Assembly (NCBI GenBank): GCA_022592445.1
Contig: JABYQR010000090.1
Span: 62,001 to 126,000, forward strand
Reading direction: 5' to 3'
DNA length: 64,000 bases
DNA from: Cytidiella melzeri
Lineage: Eukaryota > Basidiomycota > Agaricomycetes > Polyporales > Irpicaceae
In this document: positions 1-9,479 of the stretch, piece by piece
Numbering within the stretch: the first letter of the stretch is position 1
Layout: every line of letters begins with the position of its first letter
Notes under the pieces: generated by a model
What the model saw: only the letters and a program-made list of their open reading frames with translations
Database searches by the model: none
What the model was told of the DNA's origin: nothing
Made by a program: the position numbers and the translations under genes

Positions 1-1
1 A

Positions 2-409
2 GACGCAGCCGATCCCGCCTCTGTATATATATTAGCAGGCTGGCCGGACCCAGACACACATCACAAGTGGATTCAAGGCGAAGGGAACAAAGAATTGCTT
101 GCGGAGATGTTGTCGCAGACGGAGGTAAAGGGGATGGTCCACCTCCAGATCAACTTCGCAGATTTCCCTACGGACGTCACGAAGGTTCGCCTAGCCAGAT
201 ACTCGAGCCAGACTCTGCCACCAATTGCGGCGGAAGCTATTGATTCTGGCCCGGTCACATGGAAGGGGGCTGGTAGGTGTGTAGAGAGCAACGGAAGTGA
301 AATCTATCGTCTCCAGGCTCTGAGGTCCAGCGGGGAACTTGGGGAGGGCCCAGAGGGTGGCACCGACGATGACACTACAGTCATTGAGATGATACGTCTT
401 TTATGGTGA
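2..409 (+). CDS. 3' end of an unidentified protein gene (5' truncated)
   Basis: Open reading frame entering from the left edge and ending with a stop at 407-409, so only the last ~135 codons are visible. It opens with a segment containing ILAGWPD and THHKWIQGEGN, followed by a charged helix (NKELLAEMLS) and a strand-like stretch (VKGMVHLQINFADF). The His-Trp spacing resembles the small dimeric alpha/beta-barrel proteins (ABM/EthD type) common in fungi, but that is only an impression. The tail is Gly/Glu-rich and ends TTVIEMIRLLW. No intron is evident. The function is not recognised. An exon of a longer protein is equally possible, because the start lies outside the window. Confidence 0.55.
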   Translation, partial: DAADPASVYILAGWPDPDTHHKWIQGEGNKELLAEMLSQTEVKGMVHLQINFADFPTDVTKVRLARYSSQTLPPIAAEAIDSGPVTWKGAGRCVESNGSEIYRLQALRSSGELGEGPEGGTDDDTTVIEMIRLLW

Positions 410-660
410 TTGATGTTTAAAGTATGGAAGAGAGCTGTGTCGAGTTTGCAAGTTTCTGCACCATGTCGTATGCGTCTCTCTCCATATTAGACTTAAACAC
501 ATTCCTAATCAGGAGGACCTCAGTTAATTCAAACTCCGTCCTACTGCATTGTGGCGTCTGTGGATTTCTCCCAACACTCTGTACACGCTCTTAATGCTCG
601 ACGGCCTGGTCATTTTCCCTCTACGAGCTAAGCCACAACCACAAATCTCCACAACACAAC

Positions 661-2902
661 ATGACCTCGACTCTACCAAAAAAACCGCGCTCGGAAGTCA
701 CAGCTGGTCGTTCTATCACTCCGGTAACGAGAAAGGTAGAGGGCCCTTCAGAGAACAGCCGCAGGGCGCGACGCAGACGTGCTAAAGAAGCGCAAGGCAC
801 AGAGAATGGATTGTCACCTCTTGATGGTGCTGAGAATGCGGAGGCCGGCTCAAGTCAGTTGTCAGGCGGGACAACTAGTGCAGCAGGATTTGGCGAGGAG
901 GATTTCATACGGTTCGAATTCTCCGATGCGGAGGAGGAGATGCCGTCAGAAGATGGCGAGGTTGAGGAACGGAGAAAGGACACTCGTTCAAGCGATAAGG
1001 GGAAGGGGAAGGCACGAGAATATGAGAATGGCCGTCGAAAGAGAAAGTCCGACGAAATTGACTACGACGATGGATATGCGAACAAGAAGGAACGGATGGA
1101 CGCAAACTCTCGACGCGCACCTTGGGTAGCGGATGTGGACTGGGAGAACTGTCGCAATGTAGCTGAAATGTGCGTTATTCGCTGGTGTGCCGAATGTCCA
1201 TGCGTTGATTCTGACGCTCACAGACAGGTTACACCGCGAAGTCGACGCCTTTGTGAAGTATATGTCGCCGTCTCCTGTAGAGGATGACGTTCGATCTCTG
1301 ATAGTCAAGTCGATATCCAATGCCGTCAACAAGGCTTACCCGGATGCGAAAGTGTTACCCTTTGGTAGTTACCAGACGAAGCTATACTTGCCATTAGGGT
1401 GAGTGTCCGTTGCCCTGTGTATCGGTCTTACCACACTCATAACACAAACTCAGTGATATAGATCTTGTTATTGAGTCAATATCTATGGCGCACAGCAAAA
1501 ATTCCGCCGTACTACAGTCGCTAGCAAACACGATGAAGAGGGCCGGAATCACCGACAAAGTAACTATCATAGCCAAAGCTAAGGTTCCGATAATCAAGTT
1601 CGTCACACGCCACGGACGCTTTTCGGTCGACATCAGTATCAATCAGACCAATGGCGTAAAGGCTGGTAACATGATCAACCGTTTCCTCAAGGAGCTCCCT
1701 GCATTGCGCGGACTCGTTCTCGTCACAAAGGCATTCTTGAGCCAACGCAAGATGAATGAGGTATACACCGGCGGTCTAGGCAGCTACAGCATTGTATGTC
1801 TAGCGATCAGTTTCCTACAACAACATCCCAAGATTCGGCGCGGCGAGATAGACCCGTCAAAGAACCTCGGTGTCCTTATGATGGACTTCTTCGACCTGTA
1901 CGGGAACTACTTCCGTTATGACGAAGTCGGAATCTCCGTACGAGATGGCGGATTTTACTACAAGAAGCAACAGCGCGGTTGGTTCGATTATAAGGCACCA
2001 GGACTGCTCTCAATCGAGGACCCGGGCGATTCTTGTGAGTACTCTCGTACATACAATCCTCGTTGCTCATACGAGAATTCTTTAGCCAATGATATCTCAA
2101 GAGGCTCGTTCGCGATTGCTCGAGTGCGCACATCGCTCTCAGGCGCATTTAGTATGTTAACGTCTACAGCCTATCAACGCACAGAATCCATTTCGTCGCG
2201 TAGACAGAAACGTTATTATCCCCTTCAAAGCCAGTTGGATCCTGAGTCCATGAGTATCATATCTAGCGTGATGGGTGTTACCCAAGAGGTAAGTCAATCT
2301 CTGTGAGCAGCTTCGCAACTTGCTAAGAGAATGGCTGTCAGACAATAAATCATCGTCGACTTGTGCAAGAGGTATATGACAGCGGCGTATTGCATCGTAT
2401 GGCGGGTGTAAAGCAACCTGTATCATCACCGTCTCCTGAACCGCCGTTATCTCACTCTCACCCGGACATACCTCACCGAGCTAACGAGGCAAAAGCCGGT
2501 ATACGGACGTCATTAGAGGAGGCAGATTCGGAAAAGGAGTCAGGCGACGAGCAGCGCCGCCAGTCGCCGCAGAAAGACGAGGACGAGAGCCGATACGGCA
2601 TTCGAGACAAGAAACAGCCACCGAAGAAGCGCAGGCGGATGGGCACACAGCGAGATACACACACTGTCTACACATCGGACGAGGACGAAGAGGACGGTCT
2701 CGGCGTCGGTGCAAGGAACGAAGGGTTAATTTTGCACGCAGACCTTCGGAAGTCGTCTGTTGACACCTCGGATGATGGTTCGGAAACGGACAGTGTAGCA
2801 GAGGAGGAAGCCGAGTACGATGTTGATGGAGGACATGACAAGATGGTGAAGGCCAAACACAGACGATCATACTGGCTATCGAAGGGTGTTGTTACGTCGT
2901 GA
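661..2902 (+). CDS. Non-canonical poly(A) polymerase, Trf4/Cid14/PAPD5 type
   Basis: A nucleotidyltransferase that in the known family adds short A tails to aberrant nuclear RNAs as part of the TRAMP exosome-cofactor complex. Five exons are inferred: 661-1169, 1228-1398, 1454-2034, 2086-2288 and 2342-2902, with introns of 58, 55, 51 and 53 nt, giving about 674 aa. The N-terminal ~170 residues are acidic, basic and low complexity. The catalytic core follows: FGSYQTKLYLPLGDIDLVI, where GS and the DxD metal-binding pair lie across intron 2, then the third acidic residue in FSVDISIN. The PAP-associated domain contains GGLGSYSIVCLAISFLQQHP and NLGVLMMDFFDLYGNYF. The C-terminal ~190 residues are acidic and disordered (SDEDEEDG, KKRRRMG). 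Codon phase is kept across all four junctions. The family call is strong; which Trf4/Trf5 paralogue it is cannot be told. Confidence 0.92.
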
Positions 2903-3311
2903 CTAAACGGCATCGACGCTGTCTACGCCAACTAGAGTGTGGACGTACCCTCATGTGATGTGATGAGCTAGCAGCAGTGTCTCGTTCGCGACGCTGTCCA
3001 GACAATGCGCGAACAGTAGCCTTGGCAATGTGTAGCACGTATAAGAATTGTAGCGGTAGTCCAGATCAAGCTCTTGGCGCGTATCAGTGTCGGGTGGTTC
3101 ATTGTTATGCGCAGCCGAACCGAACTAGCGCTCCGTTGAGCACTCAGCCTCACCAGCCAGGCAAGTCCTTGTCGCTTAGTTGTTGCTCATCACCCACCAT
3201 CTTGCCCGCGGTAGTCACTGCTGCTCGACGTGTAGACCATCACAGTCGCTGGTCGAACGGGTCGCCGTCTATTTTCTTCCTTCTCGACGCTCATTTCACT
3301 CTCAGGCTCAA

Positions 3312-5995
3312 ATGTGCGTACAAGTTATCTCTCTGTTGCGTCCGAAGATTCTTGGTCTCATGAGCTTTCATTCAACTTGACTATAGGGCAAATGCACGTA
3401 CAGGCATTCCGCAAGTAAACCTCAAGGATCGTATCGCTGCGCTGCAGCAGCGAAATACCTCACCCTCACAACATGGGTTGGAAGCGACCAGCAGCTCCTC
3501 TTCCGTACCTGGTCGGATCGTCATGCCAGGTTCGAATAGTTTGAAGGACAAGATAGCCAACTTCGAAAAGAAGGGGGCTGTCCCTGTGCCGCGAGGGAGG
3601 TTCGGAGAATCGACTCCTGTTGCGGGAGATTCTTCCTTGAGGAAACGCGGCGAGCTATATGGCAATCGTGTACCCGAGCTTGCAAAATCTACAGGAGAAG
3701 CTGCGTTGCTTGTAAGGAAACGCACGGTATCCACACACGCGGCCAGGTCGTATTCGATATCCAAACCGCTCATTCCGACCTTGACTGGCAACAGCCCGCC
3801 GCTAACTCCACTTCAACCACAGCTTACGGGAGACTGGGCTGGCTTTTCGGAGGCTCGATATCCTTCTACGTTCGATCGGGTAGAGCGACGCACTGTCTCA
3901 GATATGCTGCCTCGCGCAGCAACATTCTCTGATGTAGAAGTTGAGGAACCGTTGATGGAGAGCGAGGCTGAGGGAACAGGTGACAAGAAGGGTGGCGCAA
4001 AGGTTGTGCAAAGTGCGTTGTCTGAGGTGGTTGAGAAGCCCCAGATTATCGTCGAACCGAGCCCAGCAGTTTCCGAAGATTCTGCTCCGGTGCAGGAGGT
4101 TGAAGCCCACTCAGAACAGGACGTCACTCAAACGCAGGAAGAAGCCATCCCCGAAACATTGCCTAGCGCGGGTCTAGCTCAAGAGACGACACGAGAACAA
4201 CTATTGGCGACAAAGACAGAAGAAGCTAGTGAGCCTCCAGTTCCAGCGCTGGACGTCGAACAGCTGCCCTCACCACCATTGGAAGATGAAGTTGATGACA
4301 CTACGCCCACTTCCTCGTCAGAGCTCTTGGCGAATTTAGCAGACTCTCCTAGTGCTCAGACTATAACATTTCCATCGTCGTCTACTCAGTCTCTTTCACC
4401 AGTTGAGACACCACCGAACGATATTTCCCCGCCTCACTCCGCGCCATTGTCGCTCAACACAGAAATGGGGAGCTCCTCTGGGACAGAAGAGATTTTCGGT
4501 AGCTCAGAAGAGCTCCAGACCCCCAGCGATAGCATGTCCTTCCAGACAGCCGAATCTCCAGTTGACAGCAAGGTAGTGGAGGATGTTTTTGCTTCCGATG
4601 TAGGAGCTGCAGTGCTCATTACGGAACCACCACAAACTGCGTCTGCTGCAGTTGCTCGCACAGTCCTAGTACCTGCACCTACTCGGAATGATCCCATACC
4701 TGCTACGATTCCTCTTCCTCTTGTCAATATCGAAAGCCCCGTCGATCGCCCACTGGACCTTCCTGAATCCCCTCTAACCGCCAAACCCACTCCAGCCTCC
4801 AGAGAATTCCCGCCTCACACAGTTGTCATTCCGAGCCCTACGCCATCTTCGCCCTCCGAGAAGGCCATGTTCGAACGCAAGAACACCCAAAAGTCGTTTC
4901 ATGCCGTAGTTCACCACAAGGTAGTGGAATCCTCTCCGGTGGAGCCTGCTCCTGCGATGCCTGCGGTCCGTCCTCTCCAGAACAAGGCGAACCCAATATT
5001 TCCCTCACAGAAGAAGAGTGCACAGAGGGTTGTCTCACAGGCATACGTTGAACCTGAGTCGACGAGTATCGGTGACCTCGCAAGCTTGGTTGCTGATGCT
5101 GCCTTGTTGGAGGAGGCGCTAGCTACTCCAGCAAAGAAGCCTTCGCGTATACCAGTGAGAGCGCAATCAGGCCTTCCTCAAGTGCGCGAGTCAAGGTCTC
5201 TTGAACGGCCAAGACCCGCCGCTGTAATACGCGTGGACGGCGTTGAAGACAGCGCCATATCGCCTCCAGGAAACTCTCCTTTTTCTGATAACAGGACTGC
5301 AGCGAACTCTTCGTCATTCTTTACATCTCATCTACGCGCGAATTCGTCGACGGGTCCGAAGTCGACGTCGCCCTCCGGGCATAGTCGAGGCTCCAAGTAT
5401 TTCTCAGGACTGCGACGCAAACAGAGTATGCCAGGCGCTTACCCTCGCACGAGCTCGGAGATGTCGACTGATGAGTCCATGCTGGTGTCAACGCCGCCTT
5501 CGCCACCGTTATACGGCTATGAAGGCTCCGACACTAGCTCAATTCGGAGTTCCAGCAAGTCGCTTAAGAGTCCCAAGAAAAGCCTCAGCCGCGCCAGCTC
5601 CTGGCTTTTCCGCAAGAGCAGTTCTCCAAGCGTCGCTGGTGAGTGGTCTTATCTCGTCCACGTTTGGCCATTCGATAACTGTTCAATTTCGAACCTTAGA
5701 AGAAGAAGAGAGACCTCTGCCTCCTTTGCCCGAGCCCCAGTCGCCGTCTTCGTCGGCAATGCTCTCACCTAATTCTGCGGTCGAGCCTCGTCTTGGAGCG
5801 AGACCAGCGTCGTGGGTATCAATATCGTCGACAGGCTCCGGAGATGCCTTTGATAGTGACTTTTTCGACGCGTTTCCCTCTGTACCAGGATCTGTTCCCA
5901 CTTACACCGCCCAGGAGACAACGCCCTCCTTGAGCCAACCAGCACCGAGAAAGACCAGACCACACGCCATCTTTGAATATTCAAGTCGGCGGTAA
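3312..5995 (+). CDS. Large disordered Ser/Pro-rich protein, function unknown
   Basis: The main reading frame is open from about 3387 to 5638 and continues after a 61 nt intron (5639-5699) in an exon ending at 5995, giving about 849 aa. The frame has no convincing ATG at its start. An ATG at 3312-3314 overlaps a GTGCGT donor, and the CTATAG acceptor ends at 3386, so AT plus G at 3387 would rebuild the start codon and open the protein MANARTGIPQVNLKDRIAA. Two short amphipathic helices near the N-terminus (LKDRIAALQQR and LKDKIANFEKKG, the latter followed by VPVPRGRFG) are the only ordered-looking parts. The rest is Ser/Pro/Glu-rich, with a PLPPLPEP proline motif and a basic KSLKSPKKSLSRASSW patch near the C-terminus. 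No catalytic domain is visible. It may be a cytoskeletal or signalling scaffold, but that is a guess. Confidence 0.78.
3314..3386 (+). other. Intron that appears to split the start codon
   Basis: The sequence AAT then GTGCGT at 3311-3319 offers a 5' splice site immediately after the first two bases of an ATG. The acceptor is TTGACTATAG ending at 3386, with a branch-like TTGAC just before it. Joining gives AT+G followed by the long open frame in phase. The intron would be 73 nt, in line with the others here. Confidence 0.6.
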
Positions 5996-6394
5996 AGATG
6001 TCATCTGAAGTAGGATTCCCATTCAGACTCGAGTTCCCTTTTCTTTGCTTTCTTTGCTGCTGCGGTAGCGATATACCTTCATTTTTAATCCACACATGCA
6101 CTTCCTTTCGTTCTAGCACACCTACTCATCGCGCGCTATCTTGGTTCTAGGTTGTCGTTTCATTCTCGATATTTGTCATTATCTCACGTGGAATCATAAC
6201 TACTGCTCGGAGATTAATACTATCGTGAGTTTTGATCATGCAATCTTCCTAGGGTCGTCTCGCGAGCAGGTGTGCATCGCCGGTTTGGCATCGTCAGTCA
6301 AAGTCATCCTACACCACAATCCTTCCTACAGTCGAGACCACAAAACACAATGCTACCTGCTAGCTCATCTTCTTTTGCATAACCCACAGGAACC

Positions 6395-6399
6395 CAACG
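6395..6399. repeat. Target-site duplication, left copy (CAACG)
   Basis: CAACG directly precedes the TGTCA terminus of the left LTR and is repeated directly after the right LTR at 11482-11486. A 5 bp duplication is normal for Copia integrases. Confidence 0.95.
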
Positions 6400-6622
6400 T
6401 GTCAATCAGATGCGTCTAGCACAGGGTAAGCAACGAATCAATTGTGTCAGGGAATACAGAGGTGGTCGTACCTAGCTACACAGGGTAAGCAACGAATGAG
6501 TTGCCCCTGTGCCAAGTCGGAGTCTTTTATACAGTGCGGATAATCCGTGTATGGTATCCTGTCGTATCAGCGCCCCGCCCCTTCGCCCTATTCCGTCTCC
6601 AGTGGCGGGTCACTCTCTGACA
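6400..6622 (-). repeat. 3' LTR of the Copia element
   Basis: 223 bp. It matches the right LTR base for base except for 3 extra bases (CCTAGCTACACAGGG here against CCTAGCACAGGG). It contains two direct copies of the 19-mer CACAGGGTAAGCAACGAAT at 6420-6438 and 6479-6497. The last ~35 bp also encode the C-terminus of Pol. Confidence 0.96.
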
Positions 6623-9479
6623 CCCCCCCTTGACCCGCGAGTAGTCCCAACTTTTCCATCCCTCGTGTATGTAGGATTCGCGGTAATGCTTTGGTGAATA
6701 TATCTGCGGTGTTCTCCTTCCCGGGTACGCGTGTCACATCGATTAGCCTGTCGTTCACGCAATTCCGAATGAAGTGCGCCCTGATATCTATGTGCTTCAT
6801 CCTCGTGTGGCCATGCGGGTCGTGTGTGCACGCTATGGTGCCGTTGTTGTCGCAGAATAGTTTCGTAGGGCTTGACTGACTTACACCGAGTTCGCCGAGC
6901 AATTGTCGTAGCCATATGACTTGACACGCAGCGTGCGAGCACGCGAGGTATTCGGCCTCACAGGATGAGAGGGCGACGACGGACTGCTGCTTCGAACTCC
7001 ACGCGACTGGTGAGCGGTGAACGACCATAACGTAGCCAGAGATGGATTTTCGCCCTTCTCCTGATCCCCAGTCAGAGTCGGTGAACCCATGGAATAGAGG
7101 ATATGCCGGGTCCAGGTTTCCCATGGTGATGCCTAGAGATCGAGTGCCCTGTAAGTACCTCAGCAGATGTTTCGCAGCCGTCCAGTGCGTGTGTCCATAA
7201 CAAGACATGTATTTTGCGAGTTCTCGCACGGCATAGGCAATGTCGGGCCGTGTAGTAGTTGCGAGATACATCACTTTTCCGACTAGTGTGCAGTACGGCA
7301 GTGCCTTGATTTCGGCGCGTTCATTGTCACTTTTCGTGGCGTTGTCTTGGACGAGAGGTGTCTTGGGTGGCAAGGGGGTTGAGACGGCATTGCAGAACTC
7401 CATGTCGAATTGTCGCAGGATCGACAGAGTGTAGGCTTCTTGGGACAATAGAATCGTTCTGCGCTTCCGATCCCTGGTTACCTTGCAGCCGAGTAGCCAC
7501 TCGACTTGCCCATTGTCCGTGATTTCGAAGATCCCCTTCAGCCCGTTCGTCACAGCGTCGGACTCTCCTTCCGAACTCGTCGCCAGTAGTATGTCATCGA
7601 CACTGGTAGCCGACATGGCCTTGACTCCGTTCTCCTCGCGGACGTGGACGCTCCAGTCTGACTCGCATCGGCGGAACCCAAGCGTTTGGTATTTCTCGTT
7701 GAATTCGAGATACCAGGATCTCCCGGCTTGCTTAAGTCCGTATAGACCCTTTCGCAGCCGCCAGTACCCTTTGCCAAGAATCGAAGGTTTAGCCATGTAG
7801 ATCTCCTCCGAGAGTGGTCCATTCAAGAACGCTGTCTTGATATTGATGTGACGGAGATAGAGGTCTTCGTGGGCTGCGATCGCTAAGATGGTTCGTATGG
7901 AGTCCCAGCGCGCGACCGGGGCGAACGTGAACGTAAAATCTTGTCCTGGGATCTGGGTGAAGCCCTTCGCCACTAGTCGCGCTTTGAACCTGGAGATATG
8001 TCCATCCGCGTTGCGTTTGATATGGAGGACCCATTTGGAGTCGACAGGTTTTCTCCCTGTTGGGACATGCTCGACGTCTTCGTAGACACCCTTTTCGTGG
8101 AGAGCTGACAGTTCCTCGTGTATCGCGGCTAGCCATTGTTCCCAGTATTCGCCGTGTTCGGCTTCAGTGATGGAACGTGGGTCTTTCGCGTCTGTGTCGT
8201 TTATCGGTGTGAATGTGTTTGCGGCGGGGGAAATGGCGTGGTAGATTTGGGCGACGGTGGGATCATGCAGCTCAATTTCGTGGGTGAGGGCGGAGAGTAT
8301 CAAGTTCCGATGGACTGGCAACCCCCCCTCGTCCGAATACACGGCATTGTCGAGTTTGTACCTGTTCGGTAAAGTCCGTTTACGTTCTCCGAGAGCGTAA
8401 GCCTCATCCGGAGGCGGAGCGCTTGGGAGAGAATATTGACGCGTCTCATCCGGAGACACGCCAGTTGGCCCAACCGGGGCACGTTCACGAGGTTCAACAC
8501 GAACCAGCCCATCCTTCGGTACACCAGTTTGGCCAGTCATCTCGGTAAAACGAGAATCGTTAGGCATGAGGATGTCGTCCCATAGCGGGGACGATGGCGA
8601 GGTACTTTGAGGTGAAGGGAATGCGTCATCGAGGAAGACAACATCTCGACGCGCGCGTACGGCGCGAGCGTTCGGAAACCAGATGAGGTAACCTTTTGCA
8701 TCTTGTGCGTATCCGACAAAACGTCCCTCCTCGCCACGTGGTTGGATTTTGTTAATGGAGTCTGCGTCCATGCGTCTGCAGATCACGCGTGCGCCAAAAA
8801 CCCGGAAGTATGAGATGTCGGGATTGCGATTGTACCAGATATGATAGGGAGTGATGTTAGGTGGAAGAGCCGTGGACGAAATTCGGTTTAGAATATGAGC
8901 GGCGCATTGTACGGCGAGAGGCCAGAAGAAGTCGGCTAGGCCACAGTCGATGAGCATGGCTCGGGCCATCGATGCGAGCGTCCAGTTCGTTCGCTCCGCA
9001 ACTCCGTTTTGTGGTGACGCGTCCGGTATGATTTTCTCCACTGTGATGCCTTCGTTTTCGCAGTAATTGCGGAAATCGCCCATTATCAGTTCGGGCGCAT
9101 TGTCGACCCTAAGTACAGCAACCTTGTGCCCAGTGAAGCGTTCAGCGGCGGTCTTGAACTTTGTGAATTCATGTAGGGCGTCAGAGCGAGATTTGAGGAA
9201 CAGTACCACTCTCCATCTCGAGTGGCAGTCAACACATGGCATAAAATACTTGATGCCGCCGTACCCAATAGGCAGAGGACCGCAGATGTCAAGATGAATT
9301 CGGAAGAGTGGTCGGTCGGCCCTGAGATTTGAAGATTTAGGGAAGGGGAGTCGTTTAATGTTTGCGCGTGCACAGGTTTCGCAGGTGTGTTGGGCTAGTG
9401 GATCGGTGATAACCTGGATGCCGGACGTTGAACGCGATAGCCCTTTAACGCCTAGATGGCCTAGTAGGCGGTGTAAAAA
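6588..9479 (-). CDS. Copia Pol: integrase, reverse transcriptase, RNase H
   Basis: The frame is open from the T run at 9475-9479 to the stop at 6588. In order: the GAG-pre-integrase zinc region (HRLLGHLG ... CETCARANI), the integrase core with D (HLDICGP), D (RVDNAPEL) and E (NGVAERTN), reverse transcriptase from PVDSKWVLHIKRNADG through GLYGLKQAGRSWY to SVDDILLAT, and RNase H with TDSDWG, SSCEAEYLA and the terminal TKALPR region. Two reverse-transcriptase positions are odd. The motif A aspartate that should precede the hydrophobic-KTAFLNG block is Asn (HINIKTAFLNG, codon 7842-7844), and the usual YVDD box reads SVDD. There is no internal stop. The frame is one base out of register with gag. 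The C-terminus runs through the polypurine tract into the LTR. Confidence 0.95.
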   Translation of the reverse strand, partial: FLHRLLGHLGVKGLSRSTSGIQVITDPLAQHTCETCARANIKRLPFPKSSNLRADRPLFRIHLDICGPLPIGYGGIKYFMPCVDCHSRWRVVLFLKSRSDALHEFTKFKTAAERFTGHKVAVLRVDNAPELIMGDFRNYCENEGITVEKIIPDASPQNGVAERTNWTLASMARAMLIDCGLADFFWPLAVQCAAHILNRISSTALPPNITPYHIWYNRNPDISYFRVFGARVICRRMDADSINKIQPRGEEGRFVGYAQDAKGYLIWFPNARAVRARRDVVFLDDAFPSPQSTSPSSPLWDDILMPNDSRFTEMTGQTGVPKDGLVRVEPRERAPVGPTGVSPDETRQYSLPSAPPPDEAYALGERKRTLPNRYKLDNAVYSDEGGLPVHRNLILSALTHEIELHDPTVAQIYHAISPAANTFTPINDTDAKDPRSITEAEHGEYWEQWLAAIHEELSALHEKGVYEDVEHVPTGRKPVDSKWVLHIKRNADGHISRFKARLVAKGFTQIPGQDFTFTFAPVARWDSIRTILAIAAHEDLYLRHINIKTAFLNGPLSEEIYMAKPSILGKGYWRLRKGLYGLKQAGRSWYLEFNEKYQTLGFRRCESDWSVHVREENGVKAMSATSVDDILLATSSEGESDAVTNGLKGIFEITDNGQVEWLLGCKVTRDRKRRTILLSQEAYTLSILRQFDMEFCNAVSTPLPPKTPLVQDNATKSDNERAEIKALPYCTLVGKVMYLATTTRPDIAYAVRELAKYMSCYGHTHWTAAKHLLRYLQGTRSLGITMGNLDPAYPLFHGFTDSDWGSGEGRKSISGYVMVVHRSPVAWSSKQQSVVALSSCEAEYLACSHAACQVIWLRQLLGELGVSQSSPTKLFCDNNGTIACTHDPHGHTRMKHIDIRAHFIRNCVNDRLIDVTRVPGKENTADIFTKALPRILHTRGMEKLGLLAGQGGVSESDPPLETE
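6623..6631 (-). other. Polypurine tract of the Copia element
   Basis: On the element strand the sequence AAGGGGGGG abuts the left LTR terminus TGTCAGAG, which is where the plus-strand DNA primer is expected. It is also translated within Pol (GQGG). Confidence 0.85.
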
